A DNA stretch of 57,465 nt from an uncultured Lachnospiraceae bacterium. Lineage in GTDB: Bacteria > Bacillota > Clostridia > Lachnospirales > Lachnospiraceae. Shown here piece by piece: positions 53,032-57,465 of the stretch. The notes beneath the pieces are model-generated. The model made no database searches and had not been told where the DNA came from. It saw only the letters and a program-made list of their open reading frames with translations. The stretch's first letter is position 1, and every line of letters starts with the position of its first letter. The stretch lies in contig CAKRHW010000011.1 of the NCBI GenBank assembly GCA_934339365.1, positions 1 through 57,465 on the forward strand, in the 5' to 3' direction. The position numbers and the translations under genes were made by a program.

Positions 53032-54921
53032 TTACTCTAATTCAAATGCCCCGGTATACAACTGGTAGTATTCTCCCTTTTGGGCAATTAATTCTTCGTG
53101 ATCTCCACGTTCTTTTATATGACCATGATCTAATACTATAATCACATCTGAATTTTTTACAGTGGATAGTCTGTGGGCAATTACAAATACGGTTCTTCCC
53201 TCCATGAGTGCATCCATTCCCCGCTGAACGATTGCTTCAGTACGGGTATCTATGGAAGAGGTTGCTTCATCCAGGATCATTACCGGAGGATCTGCTACTG
53301 CAACTCTGGCAATGGAAAGCAACTGTCGCTGACCTTGTGAAAGGTTGGCTCCATTTTCTGTTAGAAGTGTATCGTATCCTTTTGGAAGACGGTTGATAAA
53401 ATCATCTGCCCCTGCAAGCTTTGCTGCTGCAACGCATTCTTCATCGCTGGCATCTAATTTTCCGTATCGGATATTGTCCATTACTGTACCTGTAAAGAGG
53501 TTTGTTTCCTGAAGTACAATTCCAAGGGAGCGTCTTAAATCATCTTTGCATATCTTATTAATATTAATTCCATCATAACGGATTTTTCCATCTTCTATAT
53601 CATAGAACCGGTTAATAAGGTTTGTGATTGTGGTTTTACCGGCACCTGTGGCACCTACAAATGCAACCTTCTGTCCCGGTTTTGCATACAATGAAATATT
53701 ATGAAGAATTGTTTTTCCTTCTTCGTAAGCAAAATCTACATCAAACATTCGAACATCTCCGGTAAGCCTTGTATAAGTAACACTTCCGTCTGCCTGATGT
53801 GGATGTTTCCATGCCCAGATTCCTGTTCTTTCCTGACATTCCACAAGCTGTCCGTTTTCTTCTTTTGCATTTACAAGCTTTACATATCCCTCGTCCTGCT
53901 CTGGTTGTTCATCCATCAGGTCAAAGATTCTTTCTGTTCCCGCAAGTCCCATAACTACGGCATTTACCTGCTGAGATACCTGGGTAATGTTTCCAATAAA
54001 CTGCTTGGTCATATTTAAAAACGGAACTACAATACTCACGCAGATTGGCATTCCTGACAAACTTAAGTTTGGTGCTCCGGATAAAAGTAAAATTCCTCCT
54101 ACAATCGCAACTAAGACATACAATACATTTCCAATATTATTTAACAATGGTGCAAGGATATTTGCATTTCGATTTGCTTTCCTTGATTCTTCGTAAAGTG
54201 CATCATTTAACCTGTCAAAATCGGCCTTGCTTTCTTCTTCATGACAGAAAACCTTAACTACTTTCTCTCCATTCATGATTTCTTCCACAAAACCTTCTAC
54301 TTTACCAAGTGCCTGCTGCTGACGGAAGAAATACTTAGAAGAACTTCCTCCTACAACTTTGATTACAAACATAATGCAGACAACTCCTATCATAACAATC
54401 AGTGTCAGCCAGAAACAGTAATATACCATAATGCAGAAAATAGTAAACACCGTTACTGCGGCAATCAACAGGTTCGGAAAACTCTGTGAAATCATCTGTC
54501 TTAAGGTATCGATATCATTGGTATAGTAACTCATGATATCTCCATGATTATGGGTATCAAAATATTTAATCGGAAGTCTCTGCATTCCGTTAAACATTTT
54601 TTCCCGGAGATTTTTCAGGGTTCCCTGGGTAATCACTGCCATCAACTGGCCAAATACAAATCCCGCTATCAGTGAAAGCACATAACAGAATGCAAGAATT
54701 CCTACCAGTCTTATAATTTCCAGGCGGATATCTGACCATGATCCATTCTTCCAGTTACTTTCCACAACACCGATGATTTTCTGCATAAATACCGTCGGAA
54801 CCGAACTAATTACAGCATTAAATATAATACATACAATCGCTACCGGCATCATTACCGGGTAAAAAGAAAACATGGTTTTCATAAGTCTTAAAATAATGTT
54901 TTTTCTTTTCTTATTCTTCAA
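53032..54921 (-). CDS. ABC exporter half-transporter (second subunit)
   Basis: About 629 residues, with a six-helix membrane domain and ATPase (GATGAGKTTITNLINRFYD, LSQGQRQLLSIARV, MILDEATSSID). The signature LSQGQ is normal for a partner with canonical sites. The region before the NBD has a 60-residue insert (EENGQLVECQERTGIWAWK). AAGGTGATCAGA before a TTG at 54921 is the likely start, overlapping the upstream stop by 11 bp; the longer 54972 frame has no RBS. Heterodimer with the protein at 54911-56656. Confidence 0.88.
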   Translation of the reverse strand: MKNKKRKNIILRLMKTMFSFYPVMMPVAIVCIIFNAVISSVPTVFMQKIIGVVESNWKNGSWSDIRLEIIRLVGILAFCYVLSLIAGFVFGQLMAVITQGTLKNLREKMFNGMQRLPIKYFDTHNHGDIMSYYTNDIDTLRQMISQSFPNLLIAAVTVFTIFCIMVYYCFWLTLIVMIGVVCIMFVIKVVGGSSSKYFFRQQQALGKVEGFVEEIMNGEKVVKVFCHEEESKADFDRLNDALYEESRKANRNANILAPLLNNIGNVLYVLVAIVGGILLLSGAPNLSLSGMPICVSIVVPFLNMTKQFIGNITQVSQQVNAVVMGLAGTERIFDLMDEQPEQDEGYVKLVNAKEENGQLVECQERTGIWAWKHPHQADGSVTYTRLTGDVRMFDVDFAYEEGKTILHNISLYAKPGQKVAFVGATGAGKTTITNLINRFYDIEDGKIRYDGININKICKDDLRRSLGIVLQETNLFTGTVMDNIRYGKLDASDEECVAAAKLAGADDFINRLPKGYDTLLTENGANLSQGQRQLLSIARVAVADPPVMILDEATSSIDTRTEAIVQRGMDALMEGRTVFVIAHRLSTVKNSDVIIVLDHGHIKERGDHEELIAQKGEYYQLYTGAFELE

Positions 54922-56656
54922 TCTGATCACCTTCCTTATTCTGGGAAGTATAAATCTCCCGATAGATTTCATTTGATTTCAGCAATTCCTCATGGGTTCC
55001 AATCGCATTGATTTGTCCACCTTCCATAACAATAATGCGGTCTGCATCCTGTACGGAAGAAATACGCTGTGCGATTATAATCTTTGTAGTCTCCGGAATA
55101 TACTCCCTCATGGCTTTTCGAATCAGTGCATCTGTCTTTGTATCAACCGCACTGGTGGAATCATCCAGAATAAGAATCTTAGGCTTCTTAAGTAACGCTC
55201 TTGCGATACATAAACGTTGCTTCTGTCCACCGGAAACATTTGCTCCACCCTGTTCAATGTAAGCGTCATATTCCTTAGGAAACGTGGAAATAAATTCATC
55301 GGCACAGGCAAGCTTACAAGCCTGAACTAATTCCTCATCTGTTGCTTCTTTATTTCCCCATCTAAGGTTTTCCTTAATGGTACCAGAAAACAAAATATTC
55401 TTCTGAAGTACAACCGCTACCTGATTACGCAGACTCTCGAGGTCATATTCCTTTACATTCAGTCCGCCCACCTGCAAGGTTCCTTCCGTCACATCATACA
55501 GTCTTGAGATTAACTGAATCAAGGAGGATTTCGATGAACCGGTACCTCCGATAATTCCGATGGTTTCTCCTGAACTGATATGTAAATTAATGTTCTTTAA
55601 CACTCTGTGCTGTGCTTTTTGAGAATATTTGAATCCTACATTTGTAAAATCAATAGAGCCATCTTTTACTTCATAAACAGGATTTTCCGGATTCGAAAGG
55701 GTACTTTTTTCTGAAAGCACCTCAGCAATTCTCTTTCCGGATTCCTCTGCCATTGTAATCATGACAAATACCATAGACAGCATCATCAGACTGCTTAACA
55801 TCATAAAACTATAGGTCAGCATGGAAGACATCTGTCCTACATCAATAGATGCCCCATGGGTGCTGATAATGGTATAGGAACCAAAACTTAACACAAATAC
55901 TCCGACAACATAAATACAAAACTGCATAAGAGGATTGTTCACTGCCAGAATTTTCTCTGCTCTGGTAAAATCAGCACACACATCCTCTGCTGCTGCATCA
56001 AATTTTTTCTGCTCATAGCCTTCACGAACGAAAGACTTCACGACCCGCATTCCCTTGATATTTTCCTGAACAGATGCATTTAATCTGTCGTATTTTTTAA
56101 ATACCCTCTGGAAAAGGGGCATTGTCTTATAAATGACAAAGGCTAATCCTGCACCTAAGATTGGAATTACAATTAAGAAAATCCACGCCATTTTTCCACC
56201 CATGACAAATGCCATAATAAAGGCAAAAATCAGCATAAGTGGTGCACGAATAGCAATTCGGATAATCATCATATATGCATTCTGTACGTTCGTCACATCT
56301 GTGGTCATTCTCGTTACCAGGGAAGATGTCATAAATTTATCAATATTTTCAAAAGAAAATCCCTGGATGCTGTAAAATAAATCTTTTCTCAAATTCTTCG
56401 CCAGACCACAGGATGCCGTAGCTGAAGTCATTCCAGCCAAAGTACCAAAAAATAACGACAATAATGCCATCACTACCAGAAAAATACCGTACTCAATAAT
56501 TTTTCCCATTGCACATCCGGCCTTTATCTCATTTACCAGACTAGCTACATAGAACGGAATGATACATTCCATAACCACTTCTCCTATAATAAGAAAAGGC
56601 GTAATAATCGAAACTTTTTTGTACTCCCGAATGCTCTTTGCAAGTTGCTTAAACAT
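54911..56656 (-). CDS. ABC exporter half-transporter (first subunit)
   Basis: About 581 residues. Membrane domain 12-300, NBD with GGTGSSKSSLIQLISRLYD, VSGGQKQRLCIARALL and ILILDDSTSAVD. DDSTSAVD has Asp where the catalytic Glu normally stands, so this subunit probably carries the degenerate site of a heterodimer (as in BmrC/D and TM287/288). GGAGG before the ATG at 56656. First gene of a two-gene operon with a leader terminator. Multidrug or lipid export is likely. Confidence 0.9.
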   Translation of the reverse strand: MFKQLAKSIREYKKVSIITPFLIIGEVVMECIIPFYVASLVNEIKAGCAMGKIIEYGIFLVVMALLSLFFGTLAGMTSATASCGLAKNLRKDLFYSIQGFSFENIDKFMTSSLVTRMTTDVTNVQNAYMMIIRIAIRAPLMLIFAFIMAFVMGGKMAWIFLIVIPILGAGLAFVIYKTMPLFQRVFKKYDRLNASVQENIKGMRVVKSFVREGYEQKKFDAAAEDVCADFTRAEKILAVNNPLMQFCIYVVGVFVLSFGSYTIISTHGASIDVGQMSSMLTYSFMMLSSLMMLSMVFVMITMAEESGKRIAEVLSEKSTLSNPENPVYEVKDGSIDFTNVGFKYSQKAQHRVLKNINLHISSGETIGIIGGTGSSKSSLIQLISRLYDVTEGTLQVGGLNVKEYDLESLRNQVAVVLQKNILFSGTIKENLRWGNKEATDEELVQACKLACADEFISTFPKEYDAYIEQGGANVSGGQKQRLCIARALLKKPKILILDDSTSAVDTKTDALIRKAMREYIPETTKIIIAQRISSVQDADRIIVMEGGQINAIGTHEELLKSNEIYREIYTSQNKEGDQIEE

Positions 56657-56681
56657 AAATAAACCTCCGTTTCCAAAAAAA

Positions 56682-56724
56682 AGTAGCATTTATCAACTGG
56701 ATTTACGTGATAAACACTACTCGT
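56682..56724 (-). promoter_or_regulatory. Leader terminator (attenuator) before the ABC exporter operon
   Basis: On the minus strand, arms GTAGTGTTTATCA / TGATAAATGCTAC (11 of 13 matched) are followed by eight Ts, then the GGAGG of the first gene. Transcription from the upstream promoter would stop here unless the hairpin is prevented. An ATG-TAA start-stop and a CCTTA/TAAGG dyad lie just before it. Confidence 0.7.
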
Positions 56725-56758
56725 TTTCCTATTTTTTACCTTACATAAGGCTATTTTT

Positions 56759-56787
56759 ATTATAAGGATTTTTTATCATTAAGTCAA
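56759..56787 (-). promoter_or_regulatory. Consensus promoter of the ABC exporter operon
   Basis: Minus strand -35 TTGACT (56782-56787), 17-bp spacer, -10 TATAAT (56759-56764). The leader to the ATG would be about 95 bases. Confidence 0.85.
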
Positions 56788-56797
56788 TACCAATTCC

Positions 56798-57274
56798 TTA
56801 TTCAAGAACTCCACAACATTCAAAATCATTGTCTACATAATTTGCCAATACTCTTACTTTAAACTTTCTCTGATTACACATTGCATTTGCCACACCTGTT
56901 ACATCTAAGTCCTCCGGCAACACAAACTTAATACAATTTACCTGAACATCCCGGCAACCTGATTTTGTATGTGCCGGAATTGTCATAATCTTTACGCCAC
57001 GTTTCTGCTCTCTTCCCTCTGCGTCTGTTTCCGTAATAATCATAGCCAGGGCAACCCGTTTATACGGTCAGACATTTTTAATTGTTACATTTACCGAAAG
57101 AATTCTTCCCAGGTCTTCTAGCATCACATCACCTGCACGAAAAACGATGGCATTCTGGCAGCCTGAAAATGTGATTTCTTCGGCCGGTGGGCAGACTTTT
57201 TGAATCACAACATCATCACACTCCACTTCCTTTTCCATTGGAAAAATCTCTTCCTTAGACTCTGTGTTTTCCAC
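56798..57274 (-). pseudogene. Cys-rich hypothetical protein interrupted by an in-frame TGA
   Basis: Two frames are in register: one ends at TGA (57068-57070) after VTIKNV, and the next opens PYKRVALAMIITETD and runs to 56798. Read through, they give one protein of about 151-158 residues with Cys in FSGCQN, SGCRDVQVNC, AMCNQ and ECCG. The codon replaced by TGA sits where related clostridial proteins, as I recall them, read NVCPGKRVAL. The second ATG (57043) has no RBS. AAGGAG nine bases before a GTG at 57274 gives the likely start. Function unknown. Confidence 0.65.
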
Positions 57275-57378
57275 TAATAAAATCTCCTTTATCATTCTTT
57301 TCCCTATATTATATGTCGAATTTACAGTTACCTTGTCCCTATGTTGTATTTCCCACGTAATTATGTTATCATTTTCCC

Positions 57379-57465
57379 ATGAATGACAAAAGCAATCTGG
57401 TGATATGTCAAGCTAATTTTTTAAATGATTTTGATATGTATTTCAGAAAAAAGGGTAACTTTAAT
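57379..57465 (+). CDS. Possible start of a rightward gene, cut by the window edge
   Basis: ATG at 57379 opens a frame to the end (MNDKSNLVICQANFLNDFD, then MYFRKKGNFN). No RBS is seen. A promoter-like pair (TTGTAT, 17 bases, TATCAT at 57367-57372) ends six bases before the ATG, so the message could be leaderless. Only 29 codons are visible. Confidence 0.3.
   Translation, partial: MNDKSNLVICQANFLNDFDMYFRKKGNFN

Noticed and set aside
57030..57070. Selenocysteine insertion at the in-frame TGA
   Set aside because: No stable SECIS-like hairpin follows the TGA, and no selenium genes are in the window. Kept only as an open question in the findings.
1..57465. CRISPR array, tRNA or rRNA genes, prophage or complete transposon
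   Set aside because: No regularly spaced repeats, cloverleaf-like segments, transposase or phage structural genes were found on reading both strands; a dedicated search could still find a missed tRNA.

Overview
The window is AT-rich (G+C visibly well below half) with AGGAGG-type ribosome binding sites throughout. Its gene families are typical of anaerobic Clostridia: ECF transporters, Bce-like two-component/ABC modules, glycyl-radical enzymes, a TatD-associated radical SAM protein, and a WYL regulator. A gut Lachnospiraceae chromosome is the best guess. This rests on gene content only; no rRNA or other marker is present. No tRNA, rRNA, CRISPR array, complete insertion sequence or phage was found. 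About nine tenths of the genes are on the minus strand.

Layout. (1) 1-7540: a broken symporter fragment, a lysophospholipase, then a minus-strand cluster of SDR dehydrogenase, AraC-type regulator with a degenerate receiver, class III PLP enzyme, small-molecule kinase, APC permease and PII protein. This could be an uptake and breakdown route for an amino alcohol. (2) 7652-10600: a YtrA-like GntR/ABC module with a perfect palindromic operator just downstream of a consensus promoter. (3) 10700-12690: a decayed locus where an SsuB-like ATPase is fused to a glycyl-radical enzyme and its activase has lost its middle. (4) 12872-14976: nitroreductase, radical SAM protein and pyridoxal kinase. (5) 15099-24044: a four-gene response regulator/kinase/ABC module, then an HD-GYP/hybrid kinase/Hpt relay. 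(6) 24229-27147: LOG family protein, GH13 glucosidase and histidine phosphatase. (7) 27262-38559: a second kinase/regulator/MacB-type ABC module with an acyltransferase, an ECF sigma/anti-sigma pair, a YibE/F protein and a secreted metallophosphoesterase. (8) 38740-43895: housekeeping and small acidic proteins.

(9) 44033-51092 is a compact six-gene operon: TetR, two exporter-fold ABC half-transporters resembling YbtP/YbtQ, and a complete ECF importer (S, T and fused A). It looks like a metallophore, haem or cofactor uptake system. A divergent G3E (CobW-like) GTPase with a palindromic, Zur-like promoter sits next to it, which favours a metal-related theme. (10) 52390-53020 has no long gene. 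It holds a candidate type I toxin-antitoxin module (32-residue membrane peptide with a convergent antisense RNA) and a long imperfect palindrome about 173 bp in length. (11) 53032-56790 is a heterodimeric ABC exporter preceded by a consensus promoter and a leader terminator, as expected for attenuation control. (12) The right end has a Cys-rich hypothetical gene interrupted by an in-frame TGA and the start of a possible rightward gene.

Several annotated starts were moved from the longest possible start to a downstream ATG, GTG or TTG with a properly spaced ribosome binding site. These choices are noted per gene.
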